Shown here one piece after another: positions 1 to 10,509 of a stretch of 55,733 bases of DNA. A program made the position numbers and the translations under genes. The DNA is taken from the NCBI GenBank assembly GCA_018608625.1, contig JABAZC010000069.1, positions 1-55,733 on the forward strand. Reading direction: 5' to 3'. The stretch comes from Flavobacteriaceae bacterium (GTDB lineage: Bacteria; Bacteroidota; Bacteroidia; Flavobacteriales; Flavobacteriaceae). Within the stretch, counting starts at the first letter, position 1. Every line of letters begins with the position of its first letter. The notes under the pieces were generated by a model. The model saw nothing but the letters and a program-made list of their open reading frames with translations. It searched no databases and had not been told where the DNA came from.

Positions 1-284
1 AAACACGGGAGTATCCTATGTTTTTCGAGCTGCAAATTTAATTAAATTTAATCTATCCACCTAAATTATTAGTGAATTATTTTAAATCTATCTTCTTTAG
101 TGGTACTTTTTTAGCGTAAAAATTGATGGGCCACGAAAAATCAATTTGAAACATAATATAAAACCATGGATTATATATCTTCAAACAAGCACAGATAACA
201 AAAATACAGTGAAGAATAATTGCTTTCTATTACAGTGTTTTTGAAAAGAAGTACAAAGGCTATTTGAAATAAGGGTTAATCCAT
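1..284. other. Gene-free left edge downstream of rpsJ terminator
   Basis: I see no convincing open reading frame on either strand in this AT-rich stretch. Reading leftward it holds a consensus -7 promoter box at 33-40 that would drive a minus-strand gene outside the window. In most Flavobacteriia the gene after rpsJ is rplC, only a few bases away. Here rpsJ is followed by a terminator and this spacer instead. Confidence 0.6.
33..40 (-). promoter_or_regulatory. Leftward promoter -7 box (TAAATTTG) for an off-window gene
   Basis: On the minus strand the box reads TAAATTTG and is followed by CAGCTCG. It shares 15 identical bases with the prs promoter region at 55546-55560. No clear -33 TTG is visible at the usual distance, so the call rests on the -7 box and on the similarity to the prs and rpsL promoters. 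Confidence 0.5.
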
Positions 285-318
285 AAAAAAACAGCATCCA
301 TCAGGATGCTGTTTTTTT
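285..318 (-). terminator. Intrinsic terminator of the rpsL-rpsG-fusA-rpsJ operon
   Basis: An 8-bp perfect stem (CAGCATCC / GGATGCTG) with a 4-nt loop is flanked by seven A on the left and seven T on the right, so it can act in both directions. It lies 47 nt after the rpsJ stop codon. Confidence 0.9.
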
Positions 319-364
319 ATGCATTTAATGTTAGTCTGTGGTAGTTACAGATCTACAAAAATAA

Positions 365-670
365 TTATACTTTAATCTCTACTTCAACGCCACTAGGTAA
401 TTCTAGCTTCATCAAAGCATCAATTGTTTTTGATGATGAACTATAAATATCCAGTAATCTCTTGTAAGAGCTTAATTGAAATTGTTCTCTCGACTTTTTG
501 TTAACGTGAGGAGAGCGTAATACAGTGAATAGTTTTTTGTGTGTTGGTAATGGAATTGGACCCGTTACTACAGCACCTGTACTTTTAACTGTTTTTACAA
601 TCTTATCAGCAGACTTATCTACTAAGTTGTAATCGTAAGACTTTAATTTTATTCTGATTTTTTGACTCAT
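365..670 (-). CDS. rpsJ: 30S ribosomal protein S10
   Basis: This 101-residue protein is full length for S10, a 30S head protein that is also the transcription antitermination factor NusE. The N-terminal [10 protein letters not shown] and the segment [11 protein letters not shown] are typical of the family. It is the last gene of the str operon, 11 nt after fusA. In most Bacteroidota S10 leads into rplC and the long ribosomal protein operon. Here a strong terminator follows it directly, so in this genome S10 appears to be expressed only with S12, S7 and EF-G. Confidence 0.97.
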   Translation of the reverse strand: MSQKIRIKLKSYDYNLVDKSADKIVKTVKSTGAVVTGPIPLPTHKKLFTVLRSPHVNKKSREQFQLSSYKRLLDIYSSSSKTIDALMKLELPSGVEVEIKV

Positions 671-681
671 GTTCTTAACTT

Positions 682-2808
682 TTAAGATTGGATTCCTTTA
701 GCTTCTTTAATAACTTCTTCTGAGATGTTTGAAGGCGTCTCAGCATAGTGTGAAAATTCCATTGTGGAAGTTGCACGTCCAGATGACAACGTTCTTAAGG
801 TTGTTACATAACCAAACATTTCTGAAAGAGGTACTGTAGCTTTTACAGTTTTGGCTCCTGCTCTATCGCCCATGTCACTAACTTGACCACGACGACGGTT
901 AAGGTCTCCTACAATATCACCCATGTTTTCTTCGGGTGTAATTACTTCTAATTTCATGATAGGCTCCATGATCACTGCTTTAGCTGCTTTTGCTGAATTT
1001 TTAAACCCAAGCTTAGCTGCTAACTCAAATGAAAGCTGATCAGAATCGACATCGTGATAAGATCCATCTTTCAATGTGACTTTAACAGAGTCTACTTCAT
1101 ATCCCGCTAACGGCCCATTGACCATTGCCATTTTGAATCCTTTTTCAATCGAAGGGATAAATTCTTTAGGAACATTACCACCTTTAATTGCAGATTCAAA
1201 CTGAAGTCCTACAACACCTTCGTCTGCAGGTTCAATTGTGAAAACAATATCTGCAAATTTACCACGTCCACCAGATTGTTTTTTGTAAACTTCTCTATGG
1301 TTAGCAGCTTGCGTAATTGCTTCTTTATATTCAACTTGTGGCTGACCTTGGTTAACCTCAACTTTAAATTCTCTACGTAAACGATCTACAATAACGTCTA
1401 AGTGAAGCTCACCCATTCCAGAAATAATAGTCTGTCCTGAAGCTTCATCAGATCTTACTGTAAAGGTTGGATCTTCTTCAGCTAGTTTAGCTAAGCCCAT
1501 TCCAAGTTTATCAACATCCGCTTTGGTCTTAGGCTCGACCGCAATACCAATTACAGGATCGGGGAAGTCCATCGATTCTAAAACGATAGGAAATTTTTCA
1601 GCTGATAAAGTATCGCCTGTTTTGATGGATTTAAATCCAACAGCAGCACCAATATCACCTGCTTCAATAAAATCAATTGCATTTTGTTTGTTCGCATGCA
1701 TTTGGTAGATACGTGAAATACGTTCTTTTTTTCCAGAACGGTTATTCAAAACATATGAACCTGCATCTAAACGACCAGAATAAGCTCTAAAAAATGCTAA
1801 ACGTCCTACAAAAGGATCGGTTGCAATTTTAAAGGCCAAAGCAGCGAACGGCTCCTTCACATCTGGCTTACGAATTTCTTCTAATTCAGTATCTGGATTC
1901 ATTCCAACAATACCTTCTTTATCAGTTGGGGCGGGTAAATAACGACAAACAGCATCTAATAAGAACTGAACTCCTTTATTTTTAAATGCAGAACCGCATA
2001 TCATTGGTATAATAGCCATATCCATAACCGCGGCTCTCAATGCATTGTGCACTTCTTCTTCAGTTATAGAATCTTCATCTTCCATGAATTTTTCTAAAAG
2101 GTCCTCATCGTAACTTGCAACTTCTTCTATTAGCTTAGCACGTAGAATTCTTGCTTCTTCTTTAAGTTCTTCCGGAATATCAACAATATCAAAAGTTGAT
2201 CCCATTCCTTCTTCATGCCAAACAATAGCACGGTTTTTAACTAAATCAACAATTCCTTTGAAGTTTTCTTCATCGCCAATATTTAAAACGATCGGCACCG
2301 CGTTGGAACCTAACATTTCTTTTACTTGACTACAAACCATCATAAAATCAGATCCTTGACGGTCCATTTTATTAACAAACCCGATACGGGGCACTTTGTA
2401 GTTATCCGCTAGTCTCCAGTTAGTTTCAGATTGAGGTTCAACACCATCGACTGCGCTAAATAAGAAAACTAAACCGTCGAGCACACGCAAAGAACGATTT
2501 ACTTCAACCGTAAAATCAACGTGACCTGGTGTGTCTATTATATTAAAGTGATAATCCTTAGCATCTTCAGTTGGCTCTCCATTTTCAGTTGGAAATTGCC
2601 ATTCACAGGTGGTAGCAGCAGACGTAATTGTAATACCTCTTTCTTGCTCTTGTTCCATCCAGTCCATCGTAGCAGCACCATCATGTACTTCACCGATTTT
2701 ATGAGAAACACCTGTATAGTAAAGAATACGTTCGGTTGTCGTGGTTTTTCCTGCATCAATGTGCGCAGCAATCCCAATATTTCTTGTGAATCTTAAATCT
2801 CTTGCCAT
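682..2808 (-). CDS. fusA: Elongation factor G
   Basis: This 708-residue translational GTPase moves tRNA and mRNA through the ribosome after peptide-bond formation and helps ribosome recycling. The GTP-binding motifs are visible: the P-loop AHIDAGKTT at residues 15-23, DTPGH in the switch II region and NKMD for guanine recognition. Domains II to V follow, ending in the domain V region ([18 protein letters not shown]). The length is standard. It sits between rpsG (6-nt gap) and rpsJ (11-nt gap), the classic str operon order. I see no second fusA copy in the window and no obvious alteration. Confidence 0.98.
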   Translation of the reverse strand: MARDLRFTRNIGIAAHIDAGKTTTTERILYYTGVSHKIGEVHDGAATMDWMEQEQERGITITSAATTCEWQFPTENGEPTEDAKDYHFNIIDTPGHVDFTVEVNRSLRVLDGLVFLFSAVDGVEPQSETNWRLADNYKVPRIGFVNKMDRQGSDFMMVCSQVKEMLGSNAVPIVLNIGDEENFKGIVDLVKNRAIVWHEEGMGSTFDIVDIPEELKEEARILRAKLIEEVASYDEDLLEKFMEDEDSITEEEVHNALRAAVMDMAIIPMICGSAFKNKGVQFLLDAVCRYLPAPTDKEGIVGMNPDTELEEIRKPDVKEPFAALAFKIATDPFVGRLAFFRAYSGRLDAGSYVLNNRSGKKERISRIYQMHANKQNAIDFIEAGDIGAAVGFKSIKTGDTLSAEKFPIVLESMDFPDPVIGIAVEPKTKADVDKLGMGLAKLAEEDPTFTVRSDEASGQTIISGMGELHLDVIVDRLRREFKVEVNQGQPQVEYKEAITQAANHREVYKKQSGGRGKFADIVFTIEPADEGVVGLQFESAIKGGNVPKEFIPSIEKGFKMAMVNGPLAGYEVDSVKVTLKDGSYHDVDSDQLSFELAAKLGFKNSAKAAKAVIMEPIMKLEVITPEENMGDIVGDLNRRRGQVSDMGDRAGAKTVKATVPLSEMFGYVTTLRTLSSGRATSTMEFSHYAETPSNISEEVIKEAKGIQS

Positions 2809-2814
2809 TTCTAA

Positions 2815-3291
2815 TTAGAATCTAAAGTGTGAGAATGCTTTATTCGCTTCAGCCATCTTGTGAGTGTCTGTACGTTTTTTAACAGCAGCACCTTCTTCCT
2901 TAGCCGCAGCTAAAACTTCAGAGGCTAACTTTAAAGCCATAGATTTTTCATTACGCTTTCTTGCAAAGCTAATCAACCACTTCATTGCAGTGGATATTTT
3001 ACGATCTGGTCGTATTTGCATAGGAATTTGGAAGGTTGCACCTCCAACACGACGACTACGTACTTCTACGTGGGGCATCACATTTGATAAGGCATCTTTC
3101 CAGATTTCTAAAGCTGTTTTTTCTTCGTCTGTTTTCTTTTCATCAACGATCGCAATCGCATCATAGAAAATCTTGAATGCAGTTGACTTTTTGCCATCCC
3201 ACATCATCATGTTAACGAAACGTGTTACTAATTGATCATTAAACTTTGGATCTGGTAACAGCGGTCTTTTTTTCGCTTGCTTTTTTCTCAT
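2815..3291 (-). CDS. rpsG: 30S ribosomal protein S7
   Basis: S7 (158 residues) nucleates assembly of the 30S head and binds the 3' domain of 16S rRNA near the E site. Family features include [17 protein letters not shown] near the start, the segment [14 protein letters not shown], and the basic C-terminus ending [15 protein letters not shown]. It lies 21 nt after rpsL and 6 nt before fusA, consistent with one transcript from the promoter at 3732-3762. Confidence 0.98.
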   Translation of the reverse strand: MRKKQAKKRPLLPDPKFNDQLVTRFVNMMMWDGKKSTAFKIFYDAIAIVDEKKTDEEKTALEIWKDALSNVMPHVEVRSRRVGGATFQIPMQIRPDRKISTAMKWLISFARKRNEKSMALKLASEVLAAAKEEGAAVKKRTDTHKMAEANKAFSHFRF

Positions 3292-3312
3292 GTCTTCTTA
3301 ATTAAAAAATAA

Positions 3313-3687
3313 TTATTTCTTAGGGCGTTTTGCACCATACTTAGATCTACGTTGTGTACGACCTGAAACACCTGCGGTGTCTAAAGCCCCACGTACAATG
3401 TGGTATCTAACTCCTGGTAAATCTTTTACCCTTCCACCTCTAACTAATACTATCGAGTGCTCTTGTAGATTATGTCCTTCACCTCCGATGTATGCGTTGA
3501 CTTCGTTTCCATTTGTCAACCTAACTCTTGCAACTTTACGCATTGCTGAATTTGGTTTTTTTGGAGTCGTCGTGTAAACACGCGTACACACACCACGTCG
3601 CTGAGGACAAGAATCTAAAGCAGCCGATTTACTCTTCTTAGTTATTTTGGCTCTTCCTTTTCTTACTAATTGTGAAATTGTTGGCAT
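3313..3687 (-). CDS. rpsL: 30S ribosomal protein S12
   Basis: S12 (124 residues) lines the decoding centre and helps control accuracy. The diagnostic loop [12 protein letters not shown] is present, with Lys43 and Lys88 both in the unmutated state. These are the positions where substitutions commonly give streptomycin resistance, so the sequence predicts an ordinary streptomycin-sensitive S12. It is the first gene of the str operon, with a near-perfect promoter 45 nt upstream. Confidence 0.98.
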   Translation of the reverse strand: MPTISQLVRKGRAKITKKSKSAALDSCPQRRGVCTRVYTTTPKKPNSAMRKVARVRLTNGNEVNAYIGGEGHNLQEHSIVLVRGGRVKDLPGVRYHIVRGALDTAGVSGRTQRRSKYGAKRPKK

Positions 3688-3731
3688 ATTGTATATACTG
3701 TTTTTTTTAAATACCTCTTCTTAGAGGGCTG

Positions 3732-3762
3732 CAAATGTAAACATTAAAATGAATTATTCAAA
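3732..3762 (-). promoter_or_regulatory. Promoter of the str operon (TTTG-N19-TACATTTG)
   Basis: On the minus strand a TTTG (-33; bases 3759-3762) is followed by exactly 19 nt and then TACATTTG (-7; bases 3732-3739). This matches the Bacteroidota housekeeping consensus. The bases after the box are CAGCCC, a GC-rich discriminator. Transcription would start about 38 nt before the rpsL ATG. Confidence 0.85.
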
Positions 3763-3842
3763 TCATAATCCTATATTTTTAAAATATTATTGCTTTTTTT
3801 TTGGGGATTAAATAATTAGAAACCTTTTTACGTTAAATTTAC

Positions 3843-5546
3843 ATGAAAATTAGATTTGTGACATCTCAATTAAAATTGTTTTTCCTTAATATATGTATGT
3901 TGGCTGCTTTTAATAGCGCTAATGCACAGGACCTTCAGTTAATTATTGCAAGTAGTAATACTCAAGAAACGAAGGCAATCAATACAATAGGATACTCAAA
4001 ATTATTTGATAACTACAAAACATTATTACTGGAAATAGAGCGCTTTAAAAATGTAGCTTACAGGCTAGGATATATAGAAGCTACCGTTCAGTCTACAACA
4101 AAAAATAACTTAAAAACATCCATTCAGCTTAAACTTGGACCAAAGTACGAATCTGTTCAATTATATGCAGACAAAGTGCTTTTTGAACTTTTAGACATCA
4201 AGCCAATAGAAACCACGGATTCCTTAACGTATTATCAAGCCAAAGTATCCGGATTAGAAGTGCTAATGAATCAACTTACAAATTCATTAGCAAGTAAGAG
4301 TTACCCTTTTGCATCCGTTACATTAAACAACATCAAACCCATTAGTAAGAGCATACTAAAAGCTGATCTGCTAGTGGTAACTAAAAAAGCAAGACAGCTT
4401 AATACGGTAGAGATTAAGGGTTATGACAAATTCCCGCGTTCGTTTATAAAACATTTTTTAGGGATTAAAACCAATACTCCTTTTGATCTTAAAGCCATAC
4501 AAACAAAAACTGAAACACTCGATCAACTTAACTTTACCAAACAACTCAGACCTGCAGAAGTTTTATTCACCCAGGATACAACTAGCGTCTATTTGTACTT
4601 ACAAAAAAATAAAAGCAATCGATTTGATGGTTTTATAGGATTTGGTTCTGAAGAGACTACTAGGGATTTAGAACTGAATGGATACTTGTATCTCAATCTA
4701 GTTAACAATTTAAATTATGGAGAGACATTTATACTAAACTATCGCAGTGATGAAAATGATCTAAAAACATTTGAAACCAAACTAACACTCCCCTATTTAT
4801 TCGAGTCCCCCATTGGGAGTGAACTTAAACTAAACATCTTTAAAAAAGATAGCATGTTTACAACAGCCGAACAATCTGTAAACCTATTTTATCAGCTCAA
4901 CCCAAAACAAAGACTGTTTTTAGGTATTCAGACAGCACAATCAAATGCCTTGGATCCAATCGAATCTAGCAATATCGTTGACTACAAAATAAACGCATAT
5001 GAGCTAAGATATACGTATCAAAATCGCACCCCTAAAGACATCTTGTTTCCATTGAAAAGCCAAATGGAAGTGCGCTTCTCTAGAGCTACCCGAAAAACCT
5101 CAACAGCAACTACAAATCAAAGTATATACTTATTGAAAGCATCTCACCAATTTAACCTTAATACATCTAACAGTATTTATATAGCTCTTGACGCGCAAGG
5201 TATAGACTCGAAAAACTACCTATTCAATGAACTCTTACGTTTTGGAGGGATTAGAACCATTCGAGGATTTGAAGAAAACAGCATTAATGCAAGTGCATTT
5301 ATAATGGTTGCTAGCGAATACCGCTTCCGTCTAAGCCCTTCATTATATGTTCACTCAATAATAGATGCAGCCTATTTCAACACCCCCACAAAAATAGACC
5401 AAAAACTAGTAGGAATTGGGCTTGGGTTTGGAGTAGCTACTGAAGCAGGATTGTTAAGGTTCAATATTGCAAATGGACAAGTTGAGAATCAAAACTTCAA
5501 ATTCTCAGATTCTAAAGTCCATCTTAGCTTAACAGCTACATTCTAG
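3843..5546 (+). CDS. BamA/TamA-family outer membrane barrel protein
   Basis: The 567-residue protein begins with a signal peptide cut after about residue 29 (ANAQ). Next comes a region that looks like POTRA-type repeats (for example TVEIKGYDKFPRSFIKHFLG near residues 190-210). The C-terminal half is rich in alternating beta strands and ends in Phe. Near residue 475 the motif LRFGGIRTIRGFEEN corresponds to the loop-6 RGF signature of the Omp85 superfamily. That supports an outer-membrane insertase or translocase, but it is shorter than true BamA and has fewer POTRA domains, so it is a paralogue of unknown substrate. It is divergent from the str operon and precedes the SusCD locus with a 232-nt gap. 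Confidence 0.8.
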   Translation: MKIRFVTSQLKLFFLNICMLAAFNSANAQDLQLIIASSNTQETKAINTIGYSKLFDNYKTLLLEIERFKNVAYRLGYIEATVQSTTKNNLKTSIQLKLGPKYESVQLYADKVLFELLDIKPIETTDSLTYYQAKVSGLEVLMNQLTNSLASKSYPFASVTLNNIKPISKSILKADLLVVTKKARQLNTVEIKGYDKFPRSFIKHFLGIKTNTPFDLKAIQTKTETLDQLNFTKQLRPAEVLFTQDTTSVYLYLQKNKSNRFDGFIGFGSEETTRDLELNGYLYLNLVNNLNYGETFILNYRSDENDLKTFETKLTLPYLFESPIGSELKLNIFKKDSMFTTAEQSVNLFYQLNPKQRLFLGIQTAQSNALDPIESSNIVDYKINAYELRYTYQNRTPKDILFPLKSQMEVRFSRATRKTSTATTNQSIYLLKASHQFNLNTSNSIYIALDAQGIDSKNYLFNELLRFGGIRTIRGFEENSINASAFIMVASEYRFRLSPSLYVHSIIDAAYFNTPTKIDQKLVGIGLGFGVATEAGLLRFNIANGQVENQNFKFSDSKVHLSLTATF

Positions 5547-5719
5547 CCAAAAAACAGCACATCGTACAAAAATTAATGAATTAAACTTAAACAATAGGTA
5601 TAATGACATATTCGCAATAAACGATGTCAATACAGATGCAAATCGTAAGAATTCGCAACAATACGAGTTAATTGACTAGAAATTAGTTTAATAAAATTAT
5701 ATATTTTTAAAACAATTTG

Positions 5720-5750
5720 TTGGTTATTAGAGTTTTTATTAGCACATTTG
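5720..5750 (+). promoter_or_regulatory. Promoter of the SusCD operon (TTG-N20-CACATTTG)
   Basis: A TTG at 5720-5722 (with an overlapping TTTG just upstream at 5716) is followed by 20 nt and CACATTTG, one mismatch from TAnnTTTG. The predicted leader is about 22 nt, A-rich and without a Shine-Dalgarno sequence, which is normal for Bacteroidota. The remaining upstream gap (5547-5715) shows nothing else I can name. Confidence 0.6.
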
Positions 5751-5778
5751 CGAAGACTAATTCAAATAAATAACAAAA

Positions 5779-8700
5779 ATGAAAACAAAGTTTAGTGTTA
5801 TACTTACGCTTTTATTAGCGTTTGTGGTGCAAATTTCTTTTGCACAGGAAAAAAAAGTTTCAGGTACAGTCTCTGACGATAATGGTTTACCTCTACCGGG
5901 GTCAACAATCATAATCAAAGGAACTTCATCTGGAGTTTCTACAGATTTTGACGGAAACTACTCAATTAATGCAAATGTTGGAGATGTTCTAACATTCAAT
6001 TATGTAGGTTACGCAGATCAGGACCAAACTGTTGGAAGTTCAAACGTAATTAACGTAACAATGCTAGCTGATACTTCTCTAGAAGAAGTTATTGTGATAG
6101 GTTACGGTACAACTACTAAAGAAGCGTTTGTAGGAACTGCAACAACAATTGAAACAGAAAATATAACTGCTAAGGCAAACGGGAATTTTTCTCAAGCTCT
6201 TAGAGGTGAAGTTGCTGGTGTACAAGTTACAACAGGTTCAGGTGCTCCTGGATCAGATGCAACTATTCGTATCCGTGGAACAGGTTCAGTTAATGGTAAT
6301 AGAGCACCACTTTATGTAGTGGATGGAGCTCCTTACGCTAGTGACATTTCCGCTATCAACCCCTCTGACATTGAAAACATTACTATACTTAAGGATGCCG
6401 CAGCAACATCTATTTATGGATCTAGAGGTTCAAATGGTGTAATTCTTGTGACAACAAAGACAGGTAAATCAGGAGTTTCTAATATTTCAGTTGATGTAAG
6501 AACTAGTATTAACAGTCTTATGTTACCTCAGTATTCAGTTATAACCTCACCAGAAGAATATATCGAAACTACTTACTCTTCGTTAGTAAACAAAGGAAGA
6601 TTATTAGGTGAAGCAAATCCAAATGGATGGGCTAGTGATAACTTATACGGTACAACTGAAGGGATAAACAACGCATACAATATATGGGATGTTCCAGGAA
6701 ATCAATTGATAAATCAATCAACTGGTAAATTTAACTCTGGTATTGGCCGCAGATGGACACCAACTCTTTGGTCAGATGCAGCTTTTGGAACTGGAGTAAG
6801 ACAGGAAGCTAATATCCAATTTAGTGGAGGAAACGACAAGACTCAATATGCAGCCTCTTTTGGTTACTTAGATGACGAAGGTTATACAACTAACTCTGGG
6901 TATACAAGATATTCTACTCGAATTAATTTACAACATAAACCAAAAGAATGGTTAAGAGTTGGAGCAAATATAGCATTTACTGGTGCTCAGTATAATAATT
7001 CTTCTGGTTCAGAAGGATCAGCTGGATCATCAGGAAACATATTTGCGTTGACATCAACTACACCTTCAATTTATGATGTTTTCTTAAGAGACGCAGAAGG
7101 CACCCTAGTTGCAGATCCAATTTTTGGTGGTAATCAATATGATTACGGTAATGAATTTGGACGAAGAGCTTGGAATGCCACTAATGGTATTGCAGATTCT
7201 AGATATGACGTGTCAAGACAAAATTCAATAACAGTATTAGGTAACTTTAACATAGGAATTGATTTTACAGATTGGTTATCGCTTGATATCCGTTACAGTG
7301 GACAATTAGGCGACACTGATAGTGCCTCAAGAGGAAACCCTTACTACGGAGGTAATGCTGGAAGTGGTTTCTTATCTAAGTCGCTTAGTCAAAACATGAA
7401 CCAAAACATGAATCAGATATTGAGATTCAACAAAAGTTATGGAGAACTTAATGTTAGTGCACTTATAGGTCACGAATCAAATGAAAATAGATTCAAAAAC
7501 ATGAATGCTGCTGCTCAGAACGCGATCCTCCCTAATAATTTGGATTTGGATCAGTATACTATTCCTTTTGGAAGAGCTGGGTCATATTCTACAGCTTCAA
7601 CGCTTGAAAGTTATTTAGCGTCAGTTGATGTTAACTATATGGGCAAATATTACATGAATTTATCTGGAAGACGTGATGGTTCATCTCGATTCATCAAAAA
7701 CAAATGGGATTCATTTGGTGCTGTTGGATTAGGATGGGTTATGTCTAAAGAAAATTTCTTTCCACAAGATTCTTTCGTTGATTACCTAAAAATAAAGGGT
7801 AGTTATGGAATTGCTGGAGATCAAGGTACTAACCTACAGTACGGATGGCAAATATTTTTCATCAACCAAACACCAGACGGATCGTATTCATTTACACAAA
7901 GCTCAACTTTAGCTAACCCGGATTTAACATGGGAAAAGAAAGTTAAGTCTCAAATTGGTTTTGAATCAATCTTGTTTGATGGTAAAGTTACTCTTGACGT
8001 AGATTATTTTAGTGATAATACTAAAAATCTATTTTTCAATCAATCATTACCTGGATCTAGTGGTTCTACAATCATCCAATATAATGATGGTGTATTATTA
8101 AATAGTGGTATTGAAATTAATACTAATATTAGCTTAGTTCAAACTGAAGACTTTAGTATGTCATTAAATGTTAATGGTTCGAAGCTTTATAACGAACTGG
8201 TTGAAATGCCAACTGATTACTTCACTGGTGAAGATAAGATACTTGATGGAAATCGTTCTGCAGGAAAATCATTATATGATTTTTACATGAGAGAATGGGC
8301 GGGAGTAAATCCAGCGACTGGTCAAGCTATGTATAATTTATATTATGATGATATGAATAATGATGGGATATTTAACTCTGGTGATTCTGCTATTAATAGT
8401 ATGACTCTATACATGGATGAGTTTCCTGGTGCTAATGTACAGAAAACAACAACTGAAACTTATTCAGATGCTACTCAAAAATATGTAGGTAAAAACAATC
8501 AACCTGATTTTGCAGGTGGATTTAGACTAAACGCAGCTTATAAAAACTTCGATATTAGTGCACAATTTACATATAGTATTGGTGGTTATGTATATGACAA
8601 TGGATACAGAACTATTATGAATAACAGAAGTCTTGCTGGAAGTGATAACTTTCACACTGATGCTAGAAATGCATGGAAACAACCAGGAGATATCACAAAT

Positions 8701-8997
8701 GTTCCAAGGTTATCCGCAGGTTATAACACAGACGTTCAGCATAACTCCACTTCTACTCGTTTCCTAACTAAAGCTGATTACTTGTCGTTAAACAACGTGA
8801 GATTAGGATACACTTTACCAAGCGATGCTGTGAGTAAAGCAAAACTAGAAAATGTAAGCTTTTACGTTTCTGGAGATAACTTAATGATGTTAAGTGCTAG
8901 ACAAGGTTTAAATCCACAAACTTTAATTAGTTCTTCAGGATCAGGTATATATATGCCAATGACGACTGTTAGTATTGGTACAAAAATTCAATTTTAA
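5779..8997 (+). CDS. SusC/RagA-family TonB-dependent outer membrane transporter
   Basis: This 1072-residue outer-membrane transporter imports a large nutrient using TonB energy, with SusD as its lid. The signal peptide ends at about residue 22 (SFAQ). It is followed by a carboxypeptidase-regulatory-like domain (about 26-95: VSGTVSDDNGLPLPGSTI), then a TonB-box-like EVIVIGYGT, the plug domain (about 115-225, with VDGAPYASDISAINPSDIEN and the YGSRGSNGVILVTTK end) and a long barrel ending in Phe. There is no N-terminal STN signalling domain, so it is unlikely to talk to an anti-sigma factor directly. SusD follows after 12 nt. Confidence 0.95.
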   Translation: MKTKFSVILTLLLAFVVQISFAQEKKVSGTVSDDNGLPLPGSTIIIKGTSSGVSTDFDGNYSINANVGDVLTFNYVGYADQDQTVGSSNVINVTMLADTSLEEVIVIGYGTTTKEAFVGTATTIETENITAKANGNFSQALRGEVAGVQVTTGSGAPGSDATIRIRGTGSVNGNRAPLYVVDGAPYASDISAINPSDIENITILKDAAATSIYGSRGSNGVILVTTKTGKSGVSNISVDVRTSINSLMLPQYSVITSPEEYIETTYSSLVNKGRLLGEANPNGWASDNLYGTTEGINNAYNIWDVPGNQLINQSTGKFNSGIGRRWTPTLWSDAAFGTGVRQEANIQFSGGNDKTQYAASFGYLDDEGYTTNSGYTRYSTRINLQHKPKEWLRVGANIAFTGAQYNNSSGSEGSAGSSGNIFALTSTTPSIYDVFLRDAEGTLVADPIFGGNQYDYGNEFGRRAWNATNGIADSRYDVSRQNSITVLGNFNIGIDFTDWLSLDIRYSGQLGDTDSASRGNPYYGGNAGSGFLSKSLSQNMNQNMNQILRFNKSYGELNVSALIGHESNENRFKNMNAAAQNAILPNNLDLDQYTIPFGRAGSYSTASTLESYLASVDVNYMGKYYMNLSGRRDGSSRFIKNKWDSFGAVGLGWVMSKENFFPQDSFVDYLKIKGSYGIAGDQGTNLQYGWQIFFINQTPDGSYSFTQSSTLANPDLTWEKKVKSQIGFESILFDGKVTLDVDYFSDNTKNLFFNQSLPGSSGSTIIQYNDGVLLNSGIEINTNISLVQTEDFSMSLNVNGSKLYNELVEMPTDYFTGEDKILDGNRSAGKSLYDFYMREWAGVNPATGQAMYNLYYDDMNNDGIFNSGDSAINSMTLYMDEFPGANVQKTTTETYSDATQKYVGKNNQPDFAGGFRLNAAYKNFDISAQFTYSIGGYVYDNGYRTIMNNRSLAGSDNFHTDARNAWKQPGDITNVPRLSAGYNTDVQHNSTSTRFLTKADYLSLNNVRLGYTLPSDAVSKAKLENVSFYVSGDNLMMLSARQGLNPQTLISSSGSGIYMPMTTVSIGTKIQF

Positions 8998-9009
8998 AAA
9001 AACAAAAAG

Positions 9010-10491
9010 ATGAAAAGAAATTTAATTTATTCAATTTTACTTACATCCCTAGCATTTGTAGGGTGTAGTGAGGAGTTTTTAGATCCGCAGAGAAACACTA
9101 GTGTTCTTACTGCTGAAGATCTTTCTGGATTCTCTGACATAAATCCTGCATTAGTTGAAGGAACACTTGAAGGTATCGGGAGTTTCATGATTCAAGATTT
9201 CGGAGTTACTGGAAGTAGACACTATGACTTCGGTCAAAAAGGTGTTGATATCTGGACAGATATCGTTTCTGGAGATATGGCTTTATCAGGAAGTGCATAT
9301 GGATGGTATAACAATACAGCAAACTTAGTTAGTACTGTTGATTTCACTCGTGAAGAAAACAATATTATTTGGGAGTATTATTATAAAATTGTGAACCTAG
9401 CTAATACAGTAATTCAAACTACCGGTGGTAACGCTGGTCAGCCAGAAACTGCTGCAGCTAGAAAGATAATGGGACAGGCTAAAGCTTCTAGAGCTTATGC
9501 TTACTATTACCTAGCACAACTTTTCCAAAACAGCTATGATCCTGCACAACCAATATTACCTTACTATGATGGTGAACTTACTGAAACAGCTAAAGTTCCT
9601 GCATCACAGATATATGCATTGGTAGTTAGTGATTTAACTGAAGCTGTCGAATTATTAGACGGTTATGCTAGACCTGACAAGAGTAAAATTGACAAAACAG
9701 TTGCTCAAGGTCTTTTAGCATATGTTCACGCTGGTATGGGCAACTTCGCAGAAGCTAAAGTTATGGCTGACGCTGTAATAGCTAGTGGATACCCTGTAAC
9801 TACTGCTGGTGAGCTTGCTTACCCAGGAGCTGGATCAGGATTTAACAATGTAAACACTCCGTCATGGGTTTGGGGATTTGACTTGACTGAAGAGTTAGGA
9901 CACCAATTAATTGACTGGTGGGGACAAATGGATCCATTTACATATAGCTATGCATGGGCAGGAGATCACAAGTCTATAGATGACGGTCTTTATGCACAAA
10001 TTGCTGCAGATGATATCAGAAAAACTCAATTTGGGACTGGAACAGCTGCATTACAAGCGATTGGTAAATTCTTCGATCCCAATAGAGTAATTGGGGGACA
10101 ATACATCATTACTACTGATTTAGTATTTATGAGAGTTGAAGAGTTTTACTTATTAAGTGCTGAAAGTGCTGCAAGAACAGGAAATGAAGCAGCTGCTAAA
10201 GCGACTATGATTGAAATGTTAGATAACAGAATGCCAAATGCTGCTAGTACAGTAAATGCTCTTTCTGGGACTGCATTACAAGAATTTATTTACTTACAAA
10301 CCAGAGTAGAGCTTTGGGGAGAAGGTAAAACTTATTTTGCTATGAAGCGTAATCAAGCTACTGTAACTAGAGGGACAAATCACGTTTACCGTGCTGGAGA
10401 AACATTTGTATGGGATTCAGATGAAATGTCATTTCAAATACCAGAAAGCGAGATTAATAACAACCCTAGCATAAGCGAACAAAATAATTAA
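9010..10491 (+). CDS. SusD/RagB-family nutrient-binding lipoprotein
   Basis: This 493-residue lipoprotein is the expected partner of the SusC transporter just upstream and would form its surface-exposed substrate-binding lid. A lipobox (LAFVGC) places the lipidated Cys at residue 19. The next residues SEEFLD are acidic, as in surface-export signals described for Bacteroidota lipoproteins. The body contains SusD-type TPR-like helices (KASRAYAYYYLAQLFQ near 155-170) and the conserved end where a helix of the form RVELWGEGKTYFAMKR precedes the final segment. No catalytic domain is visible. The substrate cannot be read from sequence. Confidence 0.93.
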   Translation: MKRNLIYSILLTSLAFVGCSEEFLDPQRNTSVLTAEDLSGFSDINPALVEGTLEGIGSFMIQDFGVTGSRHYDFGQKGVDIWTDIVSGDMALSGSAYGWYNNTANLVSTVDFTREENNIIWEYYYKIVNLANTVIQTTGGNAGQPETAAARKIMGQAKASRAYAYYYLAQLFQNSYDPAQPILPYYDGELTETAKVPASQIYALVVSDLTEAVELLDGYARPDKSKIDKTVAQGLLAYVHAGMGNFAEAKVMADAVIASGYPVTTAGELAYPGAGSGFNNVNTPSWVWGFDLTEELGHQLIDWWGQMDPFTYSYAWAGDHKSIDDGLYAQIAADDIRKTQFGTGTAALQAIGKFFDPNRVIGGQYIITTDLVFMRVEEFYLLSAESAARTGNEAAAKATMIEMLDNRMPNAASTVNALSGTALQEFIYLQTRVELWGEGKTYFAMKRNQATVTRGTNHVYRAGETFVWDSDEMSFQIPESEINNNPSISEQNN

Positions 10492-10509
10492 TCTTAAAAA
10501 TTAGAAAAA

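Noticed and set aside
1523-3577. Open plus-strand frames of 60-100 codons opposite fusA, rpsG and rpsL
   Set aside because: They lie antisense to strongly conserved ribosomal genes, show no promoter, no family features and only reflect codon bias of the real genes.
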